From assembly GCA_950097265.1 (NCBI GenBank), contig CATNDJ010000001.1, positions 89,634 through 153,633 of the forward strand: 64,000 bases of DNA, read 5' to 3'. The position numbers were made by a program, and so were the translations under genes. Below the pieces are notes generated by a model. That model searched no databases. It saw nothing but the letters and a program-made list of their open reading frames with translations, and was not told where the DNA came from. Of the stretch, positions 24,298 to 32,714 are shown one piece after another. Positions within the stretch are counted from its first letter, which is position 1; every line of letters starts with the position of its first letter. The stretch is from an uncultured Oscillibacter sp. GTDB taxonomy: Bacteria; Bacillota; Clostridia; Oscillospirales; Oscillospiraceae.

Positions 24298-27200
24298 TCA
24301 CCTGAGGTATTTGCTCAGCACGCTCAGGAACAGCTCTATGTCGAGGGGCTTGGCTATGTGCGCGTTCATCCCGCTTTTCAGGGCGGTTTCCTTGTCTTCT
24401 TCCATGGCGTTGGCCGTCATGGCGATGATGGGAAGGCTCCCTACGTCCTGCCGGGGCAGGGCCCGGATGGTCCGGGTGGCCTCGTAGCCGTCCATCACCG
24501 GCATCTGCACGTCCATGAGAACGGCGTCGTAGTAGTACTCCGCCGCCCGGCGGACCATGTCCACCGCATCGGTGCCGTCCGGCGCGGTCTCCACCGTAAA
24601 GCCGGTCTCCTCCAAAATAGCCTGGGCAATCTCCCGGTTCAGCTCGTTGTCCTCCACCAGCAGGATGCGCTTGCCGGTGAAATCCGCTTCCGTCCAGGAG
24701 GAAGCCTCGCTCTCCTTTTCAGTCAAATGATTGGCGGCCAGCAGAGCGGCCTTCAGGTCGGACATGAACAGGGGCTCGGCGCAGAAGGCGGTGACCCCCG
24801 CTTTCTTGGCTTCCTCCTCAATATCCGCCCAGTCGTAGGCCGTGAGGATGATGATGGGGGCATCCCGGCCGACGGCGGCGCGGATGCGCCGGCAGGTCTC
24901 AATTCCGCTCATCTCCGGCATCTGCCAGTCAATGATGTAGGTGTGGTAAGCGTCCCCCTCGTCTTGGGCGCTCTTCGCCCGGCGGACCGCCTCCTTGCCG
25001 GAGGTGGTCCACTCCGCCCGCATGCCGATCTGCCCCAGCATCCGGGTCACGCTCTCGCAGCTGTCGCTGTCGTCGTCCACCACGATGGCCCGGAGGCCCT
25101 CCAGTTCCTTGATCTGGGCCGCGTTCTTCTCCGCGTCCTGGAGCTTCAGGCTCAGCTCCACCCGGAACTCGCTGCCCTTCCCCTTCTCGCTTTGAACGGA
25201 GATGGTTCCGCCCATCATCTCCACAATGTTCCTGGTGATGGCCATGCCCAGGCCCGTGCCCTGGATGCCCGTCTTGGTGGTGCTGGACTCCCGCTCGAAG
25301 GGTTCGAAGATGTGCTCCACGAAGTCCGGCGCCATGCCGATGCCGTTGTCTTTGACAATAAACACATAGTCCCCGTAGCCCCGGTGGAAAGTGTTCTCCT
25401 GCCGGATGCGGAAGTTTACCGTGCCCCCCGCCGGGGTGTATTTCACGGCGTTGCTCAGCAGGTTGATAAAGACCTGGTTCAGCTTCAGCGGGTCGGCTAT
25501 GACGTCTTCATTGTTTACATTAAAGGTGTCTATGAACAGCTCCAGCTGCTTGGCCTTTACCTGGGGCTGGATGATATTCAGCAGATTGTGGGTCAGATCG
25601 GAAATATTGCACTCCTGCTCCTTGATTTGGACCTTTCCGCTTTCGATGCGGCTCATGTCCAGGATGTCGTTGATGAGGCTGAGCAGGTGGTTGCTGGAGG
25701 CCAGCACCTTCTGGAGGCAGTCCTTGACCTGCTCCCGGTTTTCGAGGTGGCTCACCGCGATGGTGGCAAAGCCTATGATGGCGTTCATGGGCGTCCGGAT
25801 ATCGTGGGACATGTTGGAGAGGAAGGTGGTCTTGGCCTGGTTGGCCCGCTGGGCCTGCATCAGCGCGTCCTGAAGGGCCCGGGTTTGCTCCCGCTGCTTC
25901 CGTACCTGGGCGGTGATGTCCTTGGACACCACCATAACGATAATATCCCCGGTGTCGTCGTCCCGGGTCATGACGAAGGTCTGCCGCACGCACATGGGCT
26001 GGCCCGCCTCAGGGCGGCCCCAGTAGTCCACGTTGACTTCCATCTCGCCCTGCTCAAAGCGCTCCCGCAGCCGCTCCGGGCTCGCCGCGGCGCAGTACTC
26101 CTCCATGGATTCCTCCATGACAAAGGATTTCCACATCTCAAAGCAGGCCGAGGCGGAACAGGGGGCCGTCAGCCCGGACTTTTCCAGCAGGGAGACCGTT
26201 TGCCCATTGACGACCCGGGTGACATCGTGCTCGATGAGGTCCCGGGTGAGGTTGAACTCGAAGGTACAGAAGGCCGTGGAGGTGATGGCGATGCGGTACT
26301 GCCGCTCCTTCCGATTCATGACGGACATGGCCTTCCGGCTCCGGAGCTCCCGCAGCTTTACCTCGGTGATGTTCTGCCGGACATACAGGATGTGGACCGC
26401 CCGGCCGTTCTCCCGCCGGAGGCACACGGCGATCAGATGTTCCCAGTCCTCCTTCCCATTCCGGTTCACGTGGCACTCATAGGTGTAAACGTCCTGTTCC
26501 GAAAGGATGTTGACGATGGATTCCACCTGGAACGTCTGGCGGAACTGCTCCTGCTCCTCCGCCCCAACAATGTCCTCAGAGTGGATGCGCAGGATGTCGT
26601 TGTAGGAGCCCTCCATGGTCACACTGCTGCTCAGGGGCCGGATGCCCGCCATATAGGAATAGGTGTTGTTCTTCAAATCCACCGTAAGGTAACGGGAGGA
26701 GAAGAGGGTGTTGAAGCCGTCCAGCACATAGCCGAACTGCGTGTTCTGTTTCTCCAGGACCTTCCGGTGCTTCCGGGCCCGGAGCAGCAGAATGAGGATA
26801 TACGCCGCAAACAGGCCGATTAAAATCACCTGGAGGACCATGCCGGTGTGGTTGGCCTCCCGGATCATGGACTGGGTGACGCTCTGGGGGAAAGTCTGTA
26901 CCAATATGTACTCGCTGTTCGGGATGCGGAATACGCACAGGTTGTCCAGCAGGCAGTCCGCCCCGCAGGTAAAGCCCAGGTTCTCCCCGCCGCCCTTGAA
27001 GGACGCCCAGAGTTTCCCGGCGATCTCGGCGTTGACGCTCCCATCCTCCAGCAGCAGGTCGGGCAGATACTGGTCAAAGCCGCTTTCCCTGGATGATGCG
27101 ATGATTTTTCCATCCTGGGTACACAAAAAGGCGGCGGCCTGTTCGCCGAAATAGCTGACGGTCAGCATATCCCGGAGGTAATCTTCCGCAAAGTACAGCC

Positions 27201-27465
27201 CCAGCAGCAAGCCGGCGGTAATCTCCGGGCGGCTCTGGCCGGAGCCCAGCAGATAGGCGTAATTGCGCAGCCGCAGATGGGCGCTGTTAAACTCGCTCTC
27301 AATCCTTTGGGCGGTCTGCCCGGCGGAGTCCATGGCGTAATTCAGGTTCTGCCGCTCGATCCTCCGGCTGTTGGCGGTGGAATACCAGCGGAACAGCAGG
27401 AAGACCGCCGCCAGCAGGATGCAGATATACAACGCGTTCTGCCAGGTTTTCTTTGTCGTACGCAT
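24298..27465 (-). CDS. Membrane-bound hybrid histidine kinase with two receiver domains
   Basis: 1055 residues from the ATG at 27465 (GAGGAGG site); longer upstream readings are not supported. Order: TM1 (about 10-30), extracytoplasmic sensor of Cache type (about 35-260), TM2 (about 265-290), two PAS-like regions, HisKA with FLSNMSHDIRTPMNA (His near 556), HATPase_c (NLLSNAVKYTP, DNGIGMAPDF, GTGLGMAI), REC1 and REC2. REC1 keeps the acidic pair and phospho-Asp (IIDWQMP, about 843) but has Glu where the invariant Lys is expected (CAEP), so it is probably impaired. REC2 is canonical (LMDVQMPVMDG, about 983; IAKPLD). It is divergent from another hybrid kinase and shares a promoter style with it. 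Confidence 0.92.
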   Translation of the reverse strand: MRTTKKTWQNALYICILLAAVFLLFRWYSTANSRRIERQNLNYAMDSAGQTAQRIESEFNSAHLRLRNYAYLLGSGQSRPEITAGLLLGLYFAEDYLRDMLTVSYFGEQAAAFLCTQDGKIIASSRESGFDQYLPDLLLEDGSVNAEIAGKLWASFKGGGENLGFTCGADCLLDNLCVFRIPNSEYILVQTFPQSVTQSMIREANHTGMVLQVILIGLFAAYILILLLRARKHRKVLEKQNTQFGYVLDGFNTLFSSRYLTVDLKNNTYSYMAGIRPLSSSVTMEGSYNDILRIHSEDIVGAEEQEQFRQTFQVESIVNILSEQDVYTYECHVNRNGKEDWEHLIAVCLRRENGRAVHILYVRQNITEVKLRELRSRKAMSVMNRKERQYRIAITSTAFCTFEFNLTRDLIEHDVTRVVNGQTVSLLEKSGLTAPCSASACFEMWKSFVMEESMEEYCAAASPERLRERFEQGEMEVNVDYWGRPEAGQPMCVRQTFVMTRDDDTGDIIVMVVSKDITAQVRKQREQTRALQDALMQAQRANQAKTTFLSNMSHDIRTPMNAIIGFATIAVSHLENREQVKDCLQKVLASSNHLLSLINDILDMSRIESGKVQIKEQECNISDLTHNLLNIIQPQVKAKQLELFIDTFNVNNEDVIADPLKLNQVFINLLSNAVKYTPAGGTVNFRIRQENTFHRGYGDYVFIVKDNGIGMAPDFVEHIFEPFERESSTTKTGIQGTGLGMAITRNIVEMMGGTISVQSEKGKGSEFRVELSLKLQDAEKNAAQIKELEGLRAIVVDDDSDSCESVTRMLGQIGMRAEWTTSGKEAVRRAKSAQDEGDAYHTYIIDWQMPEMSGIETCRRIRAAVGRDAPIIILTAYDWADIEEEAKKAGVTAFCAEPLFMSDLKAALLAANHLTEKESEASSWTEADFTGKRILLVEDNELNREIAQAILEETGFTVETAPDGTDAVDMVRRAAEYYYDAVLMDVQMPVMDGYEATRTIRALPRQDVGSLPIIAMTANAMEEDKETALKSGMNAHIAKPLDIELFLSVLSKYLR

Positions 27466-27541
27466 AAACCCCTCCTCTGTCCCGCTCCCCGCCGGGCCCG
27501 TAAAGCCGGCCCTTAGGCCCCGGCGCTGATGCCTGTTTTCC

Positions 27542-27569
27542 ATTATACCAGAAAATAAGGAAAGCGCAA
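27542..27569 (-). promoter_or_regulatory. Promoter of the minus-strand hybrid kinase
   Basis: Minus strand TTGCGC (27564-27569), 16-bp spacer, TATAAT (27542-27547). The -35 reads TTGCGCTTTCC, nearly the same as in the divergent promoter. Confidence 0.75.
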
Positions 27570-27623
27570 TACGAGCGCCCTGGAAAATAAACATGGCGCG
27601 CTCCCGTTTCCCCTTTTCACAGG

Positions 27624-27651
27624 TTGCGTTTTCCAGCATTTGTGATATAAT
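27624..27651 (+). promoter_or_regulatory. Promoter of the plus-strand kinase - solute-binding protein operon
   Basis: TTGCGT (27624-27629), 16-bp spacer, TATAAT (27646-27651), with TTGCGTTTTCC echoing the opposite promoter. Confidence 0.75.
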
Positions 27652-27717
27652 GTTATCGTTGATTATTATCGGCTTTCTGTCCCAACGCCTTTCCGACCAC
27701 ACTACTGGAGACTGCCT

Positions 27718-30285
27718 ATGAGACCTGTCAAAAAAACGCCGGGGAACCGGAAAAACCGGAAGGGCATTTCCCTGCTCTTTTCCATTATATTCATCTTCTT
27801 TGTCTTCGGGGTCATCGTATCCGCCGTGTCCCGGAAGATCACCAGGGAGATGTCCGCTTCCGCCATTCAAAACCTAAGCGAAAGCCTGGACCTGATTCAA
27901 AGCACCATCGAGGCCATACTGCGCAGCGAGGCGGAGTTTCAGGCCCTCATCGCCCAGGAGCTGGCCCGGACGGAGGACCCGGAGGTCTATATTCGCGTTT
28001 ACGAGAAAAATCAGACGATGTCCAAGATGTCCCTGATTCTGTCCGGAGAAACCGAGGGCGTCTCCAATACCGGGGAACGCTTCACCGAGGACGGCCTGGA
28101 CTTTTCCGCCGGAGGAACGATCCTGGGGATGCCGGTCTCTCAGTCCTATCTGAACTATATGGGGACCTGGTCCTATACGATAAAATGCCCCGTCCAGCGG
28201 GACGGGCGGGAAATCGGGACCCTTTACGCCGAGTATGTGTACGACGCCATCGACCGCTCCCTGCCCAGCGGGTTCTACAACAAGCAGGCGACGCTGTATA
28301 TCATGGACGCGGAAAGCCGGCGCTTCGTCCTGAAGCCCAAGGGCATGGGCCAGCGCTCCGCGGGCCATCTGAACCTGGCCGATTTCTATCGCGCCAACAA
28401 TATTCAGGACCCGGAAATCCAGGCGGAGGTTGAGGACTGCCTGCACACGGGGCGGAACATCCTGTTCTACCACGATATCCGGGAGGTAAACGCCCTCAAC
28501 TACATGTGGCCGGTCAACGGCGGGACGATTTTCCTGGCGGGCTACGTGCCGGTGCAGGCCATCCAGCAGGAGGGCGAAACCGTCAACCAAAACATTCTGA
28601 TCGTCGTGGCCTCCCTGCTGGCGGCTTTCTTCCTGTGCATCGCCCTCTACTACCTGAACTGGAGGCAGCAGGAAAAGCTGCGGCGGGAGCAGGAGGCGGA
28701 GCGCAGGCTCTACAACCAGCAGTTGTCCGAGGCCCTGCGGGCCGCCCAGATTGCCAGCGAGTCCAAGACCACGTTCCTCTCCAACATGTCCCACGACATC
28801 CGCACGCCCATGAACGCGGTGCTGGGCTTCACGACCCTCCTGGCCAAGGACGCGGAGAATCCGGCCAAGGTGCGGGAATACACCAAAAAAATTACGGCCT
28901 CCGGCCAGCACCTCCTCAGCCTGATCAACGACATCCTGGACGTCTCCAAAATCGAGAGCGGGAAAGTAGTGCTCAACCTGGAGAAATTCGCCCTCAACGA
29001 CATGGTCTCCTCCGTGGACGCCATTATCCAGCCCATGGCAAAGGCCAAGGGGCAGGAGTTCCACCTGGAGGTGACGGGCATCCGGCACGAGTACCTGGTG
29101 GGCGACGAAACCAGAATCAACCAGATTCTGATCAACCTTCTCTCCAACGCCGTGAAATATACGCCGGAGGGCGGGCATATCTGGTTCCGCATCATCGGAC
29201 TCAAGCAGCGCTCCAGCCAGTACGAGCACATCCGTATCGAGGTGGAGGACAACGGCTACGGCATGACGCCGGAGTACCTGGAAACCATCTTCGACGCCTT
29301 CACCCGGGCGGAAAACAGCACCACCAACAAGGTCCAGGGCACGGGCCTGGGCATGGCCATCACCAAGAGCATCGTGGAGCTGATGGGCGGAACCATCGAG
29401 GTCTTCAGCGAGGTGGACCGGGGCTCCCTCTTCCGGGTGGAGCTGGAGCTGCGGGTGCTGGAGGAGGCGGCGGACCGGCAGTTCTGGAAGGACCGGGAGA
29501 TCTCCCGGATTCTCTCGGTAGGCGGAAATCAGGAGAACCGGGAAAACATTCTGGCCCTCATGCAGGACACCGGCGTCCAGCTGGACGCCGCCGCCCGCCT
29601 GGAGGACGCGCTGGAGCGGATACGCGCCGGGGGGGACTGGCAGCTCGTCCTTCTGGACTGGGAGGACTGCGGCCTGGCCGGAGCCAGAGCGCTGCGGGAA
29701 GCGCTTCCCGGCGGCCCGCCCATTCTGCTCCTGGCGGAGTTCGACGCGGCCGGCATGGAGGAGGCCCTGCGGCTCAAACGCACGGACTGCCTCACAAAGC
29801 CCTTCTTTGTCTCCGCCCTCCGGGTGAAAATTGAAGAGCTGTGGGGCGGCGTCCCCTCCAGGCCGGAACCGGAGGAAGCCGGCGTCTTAAACGGGATGCG
29901 GTTCCTCGCCGCGGAGGATAACGAAATCAACGCGGAAATTCTGACGGAGCTCCTGGACCTGGAAGGCGCCTCCTGCGAAATCGCGGAAAACGGGCTTCTG
30001 GCGGTGGAGCGCTTCCAGTGCTCCGCGCCGGGCGAGTTCGACGTGATTCTTATGGACGTTCAAATGCCCGTGATGGGCGGGCACGACGCGGCCCGGGCCA
30101 TCCGCGCCCTGGAGCGTGAAGACGCCGGGCGCATCCCCATTATCGCTATGACGGCCAACGCCTTTGCGGAAGACGAAAAGGCAGCGCTGGACGCCGGAAT
30201 GGACGCCCACGTGCCCAAGCCCCTGGACATGGAGCTTTTAAAGAAAGCCGTCCGGCAATTCAGCAGACGAAAGGAAGGCATATGA
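27718..30285 (+). CDS. Membrane-bound hybrid histidine kinase with two receiver domains
   Basis: 855 residues. TM1 (about 15-40), extracytoplasmic double-Cache-like sensor (about 45-285), TM2 (about 290-315), HisKA with FLSNMSHDIRTPMNA (His near 360), HATPase_c (NLLSNAVKYTPEGG, DNGYGMTPEY, GTGLGMAI), a degenerate first receiver (it lacks the acidic pair: SVGGNQEN; the Asp region reads LLDWEDCG) and a canonical second receiver (AAEDNEIN, LMDVQMPVMGG near 779, PKPLD). The stop overlaps the ATG of the solute-binding lipoprotein gene (ATGA), so sensing and binding protein are co-translated. I infer that the lipoprotein delivers a ligand to the Cache domain. The final output partner is not in the window. 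Confidence 0.92.
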   Translation: MRPVKKTPGNRKNRKGISLLFSIIFIFFVFGVIVSAVSRKITREMSASAIQNLSESLDLIQSTIEAILRSEAEFQALIAQELARTEDPEVYIRVYEKNQTMSKMSLILSGETEGVSNTGERFTEDGLDFSAGGTILGMPVSQSYLNYMGTWSYTIKCPVQRDGREIGTLYAEYVYDAIDRSLPSGFYNKQATLYIMDAESRRFVLKPKGMGQRSAGHLNLADFYRANNIQDPEIQAEVEDCLHTGRNILFYHDIREVNALNYMWPVNGGTIFLAGYVPVQAIQQEGETVNQNILIVVASLLAAFFLCIALYYLNWRQQEKLRREQEAERRLYNQQLSEALRAAQIASESKTTFLSNMSHDIRTPMNAVLGFTTLLAKDAENPAKVREYTKKITASGQHLLSLINDILDVSKIESGKVVLNLEKFALNDMVSSVDAIIQPMAKAKGQEFHLEVTGIRHEYLVGDETRINQILINLLSNAVKYTPEGGHIWFRIIGLKQRSSQYEHIRIEVEDNGYGMTPEYLETIFDAFTRAENSTTNKVQGTGLGMAITKSIVELMGGTIEVFSEVDRGSLFRVELELRVLEEAADRQFWKDREISRILSVGGNQENRENILALMQDTGVQLDAAARLEDALERIRAGGDWQLVLLDWEDCGLAGARALREALPGGPPILLLAEFDAAGMEEALRLKRTDCLTKPFFVSALRVKIEELWGGVPSRPEPEEAGVLNGMRFLAAEDNEINAEILTELLDLEGASCEIAENGLLAVERFQCSAPGEFDVILMDVQMPVMGGHDAARAIRALEREDAGRIPIIAMTANAFAEDEKAALDAGMDAHVPKPLDMELLKKAVRQFSRRKEGI

Positions 30286-31595
30286 AGAGCATGAAGCGGC
30301 AGAAGAGATGGATTTCCGCCTGTCTGGCGGCGCTGGCGGTTCTGTCCCTGGCGGCCTGCGGCGGCGGTGAGCATCCCAAAAATCTGATTCCGCAGGACCG
30401 GGAGGAAGAGCGGGTCGTGGACCTGTTCAGCCCCATGGAGAAAACCGATCCCAACGCGGAAAACCTGGCCCGGACCGCGGCAGACCTGACGGTGGCCATG
30501 GCGGAAGAGACTCTGGGCGTCAGCGTCGCCTATTGGACCTACACGGCGGAGGATTACCAGGACAAAACCTATGACGAGGTCGCTCTGGACCGGGCGCGCA
30601 ACAATATGGACGACTTGTACCTGCTGAATCCGGACACCATTCTGACGCTGGGCGCGGAGGGAAAGCTGGCGGACCTGTCGGGGCTTGAGAGCGCGAAAAA
30701 CCTGCGGGAGATTATCCGGACCGCCAACACCGTGGACGGGAAGCTGGTCGCCATCCCCCAGGAGGTGGTGGCCTACGGCCTGTTCGTCAACAAGGACATG
30801 TTCGACCAATACGGCCTGAGCCTGCCGGAGACGCCGGAGGAATTTCTGGAGTGCTGCCGGGTGTTCCAGGAAAACGGAATTGAGACGCCCATCGGGGCCA
30901 ACCGCTGGTGGCTGGAAACCTTCGTCTTCGCCCAGGCCTATGCCGATCTCTACAACGGCGGGAACACGGAAGCGGAAATCGCGGCCCTGAACAGCGGCGA
31001 AGCCAAGTACAGCAGCTATATGCGCCCCGGCTTCGAGTTCCTCCGGGAGCTCATTGACCGCGGGTACGTCGACGCGGAGAAAGCCCTGGTCAGCGAGGCC
31101 ATCGAGGCGGAGGGGCCGGACTTCCTGGCGGGGAAAACTCCCATCGTCATGGCCTATTGGGGTGCGGCGAACTCGAAGACCGCCTACGGCAGCACGGATT
31201 TTGAAATGCAGGTCATCGGCTTCCCAAGCTCCCGGGGCCAGATGCCGGTAATGCCCATGACGGGCTTCGGCGTAGGCGCCGAAGCGGAGCACCGGGAGGA
31301 CGCCGAGCGGGTCCTTGACATCATGGTTTCCGACGAGGCCCTGCGGCTTTATTCGGAGACCAACCGGGTGATTTCTCCCTCTAAAAATGTAAAGGTGGAC
31401 TGCGTTCCCGCCCTGCGCCCCCTGAACGACCGGATTGAGGAGGGTATCTATGTGCTGGGCTCCAACGCGGGAATGAACGTGGAGCAATGGGGAAATACCT
31501 GTTTGATTGTCCGGGAGCTGCTGGCCGGCGCGTCCGTGGATGAGTGCATGGCGGCCTTTGACGCGCTTCAGGACGCGGCGCTGAATCAGGCGTAA
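30282..31595 (+). CDS. Extracellular solute-binding lipoprotein (family 1 type)
   Basis: 437 residues with a lipoprotein signal ending in the lipobox LAAC near residue 26. The sequence follows the sugar-type extracellular solute-binding pattern (SVAYWTYTAEDY; GKLVAIPQEVVAYGLFVNKDMFDQYGL; AKGL-like hinge region; TFVFAQAYADL). No ABC permease or ATPase gene follows; a terminator comes directly after. Its overlap with the preceding kinase suggests a signalling accessory rather than a transporter part. It is anchored to the outer face of the membrane. Confidence 0.88.
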   Translation: MKSMKRQKRWISACLAALAVLSLAACGGGEHPKNLIPQDREEERVVDLFSPMEKTDPNAENLARTAADLTVAMAEETLGVSVAYWTYTAEDYQDKTYDEVALDRARNNMDDLYLLNPDTILTLGAEGKLADLSGLESAKNLREIIRTANTVDGKLVAIPQEVVAYGLFVNKDMFDQYGLSLPETPEEFLECCRVFQENGIETPIGANRWWLETFVFAQAYADLYNGGNTEAEIAALNSGEAKYSSYMRPGFEFLRELIDRGYVDAEKALVSEAIEAEGPDFLAGKTPIVMAYWGAANSKTAYGSTDFEMQVIGFPSSRGQMPVMPMTGFGVGAEAEHREDAERVLDIMVSDEALRLYSETNRVISPSKNVKVDCVPALRPLNDRIEEGIYVLGSNAGMNVEQWGNTCLIVRELLAGASVDECMAAFDALQDAALNQA

Positions 31596-31600
31596 GCAAG

Positions 31601-31642
31601 AGCAGGAATATGGCCCCGCCGTTCCATATTCCTGCTTTTCCC
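31601..31642. terminator. Bidirectional terminator
   Basis: 13-bp perfect stem AGCAGGAATATGG / CCATATTCCTGCT, 10-nt loop, then TTTCCC, between converging genes. Confidence 0.82.
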
Positions 31643-31669
31643 TTGGGGGGACCGTCCGGAGCGCCCGCC

Positions 31670-32335
31670 TTACCGGGCGAACTTCGGGGCGCGGACCTCG
31701 TTTCCGGCGAAGGTATTCGGCCCGGGATTGGAGAGAGAGAAATACATCTTCGCCGCCTTGGTGGTGCCGAAGTCCCGGTTGGACCCGCTTTCCTGAACCT
31801 CGTTGAAGGCGTCCCGGAACATCTGGTTGTGGGCCTCCTCCCGGTTCAGCAGAAAGTCGATGGTCTCCCGGACCTTCTTGTCCTCAATCTGGCGGTACAG
31901 GTACTCATACACCACCTTCGCCCGCTGCTCCGAGGCGATGTTGCTGAGCAGGTCCGCGCACAGGTCCCCGGTCACCGTCACATAGTCCGCCGTCCAGGAG
32001 CAGCCGGAAGCGTTGATCAGCCCCGGGTTCAGCCCCAGCAGGACGTGGGTCTGGATTTCCCCGGCTTTGACTTTTTCCGCGTCCACGTCGTGCCCGTTGA
32101 GGAGGTTGATGGTCTGGGCCACCATTTCCATGTGGCTCAGCTCCTCCGCCGCGATGTCCATGAACAGGTCCTTGATTTTCGGATCCTTGATGCGGAAGCT
32201 CTGGGACATATACTGCATCGCCGCTTTCAATTCGCCGTTGCCGCCCCCCAGCTGCTCCTGCAGCAGCGCTGCGTACTGCGGGTTCGGGCGCTCCGCTCCC
32301 ACCGGGTGAAACAACAGTTTTTCGTGCTTGAACAT
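31670..32335 (-). CDS. Manganese catalase / CotJC-like dimanganese protein
   Basis: 221 residues, CotJC size and shorter than classic manganese catalases (about 270-300). The four-helix metal ligands are recognisable: Glu in GGNGELKAAMQY, Glu and His in AAEELSHMEM, Glu in IASEQRAKVVYEY, and Glu/His in NREEAHNQMF. It disproportionates hydrogen peroxide; in spore formers the CotJC relative is a spore inner-coat protein, but no cotJA/cotJB neighbours are present. The upstream region lacks a clear housekeeping promoter, which would fit a specialised sigma factor (inference). Confidence 0.9.
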   Translation of the reverse strand: MFKHEKLLFHPVGAERPNPQYAALLQEQLGGGNGELKAAMQYMSQSFRIKDPKIKDLFMDIAAEELSHMEMVAQTINLLNGHDVDAEKVKAGEIQTHVLLGLNPGLINASGCSWTADYVTVTGDLCADLLSNIASEQRAKVVYEYLYRQIEDKKVRETIDFLLNREEAHNQMFRDAFNEVQESGSNRDFGTTKAAKMYFSLSNPGPNTFAGNEVRAPKFAR

Positions 32336-32440
32336 AAAGCTGACAGCCCCTTTTCTTGTAAGATATCCAATAGCTTCCCAGCCTTCCGGGAAACTATGCG
32401 TAAAACGCTCCGCTCCTTTTCCTGAAAATGTGACGGGCCG

Positions 32441-32619
32441 GTGATTCTGCCGGGTATCCTGACCCTGACTCCCGGCGAGGGGTACCGGCCCGGCGGCTCG
32501 ACGGCAGTCCTGCGGCGTATTCCGGCGTGCGCTTCGATGACGCGCGCCCGGGCGCGTGGTTCGCCGGGGCCGTCCGCTGGACGGCGGAGATGAGCGCGCG
32601 CTTCTGCGCCCTGCGCTGA
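32441..32619 (+). pseudogene. Frameshifted fragment of an S-layer homology (SLH) protein
   Basis: Two frames read like consecutive SLH repeats. The first (about 32441-32520) ends in TPGEGYRPGGSTAVLRRI, the usual repeat end. After a frame change near 32517-32520 the second gives YSGVRFDDARPGAWFAGAV, then RWTAE and a stop at 32617. The pattern F-x-D-x4-GAW-[FY]-A-x-AV-x-W is the SLH start signature. There is no start codon, promoter or upstream body, so this is a relic. The match is by eye only. Confidence 0.45.
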
Positions 32620-32637
32620 TTCAACCTACATAAAGAA

Positions 32638-32688
32638 GCCCCGCCCGGCCTGACGAATGACTCGTTCAGGCCGGGCGGGGCCGTTTTG
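32638..32688. terminator. Strong hairpin terminator of the MCP gene
   Basis: 16-bp stem GCCCCGCCCGGCCTGA / TCAGGCCGGGCGGGGC with an inner helix, followed by TTCTTTATG on the minus strand and CGTTTTG on +. Confidence 0.75.
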
Positions 32689-32714
32689 CGAGGCGGATCC
32701 ACCCCGCTGTTTTC

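Larger units (their letters stand above)
32336..32714. other. Region between the manganese catalase and MCP genes
   Basis: No intact gene. It contains a decayed SLH-like fragment (32441-32619) and a strong hairpin (32638-32681). I found no convincing promoter for the catalase gene. Confidence 0.5.

Noticed and set aside
27466-27870. An N-terminal extension of the minus-strand hybrid kinase
   Set aside because: It would run through both kinase promoters and into the divergent gene; the ATG at 27465 has a strong SD and is followed directly by the first membrane helix.
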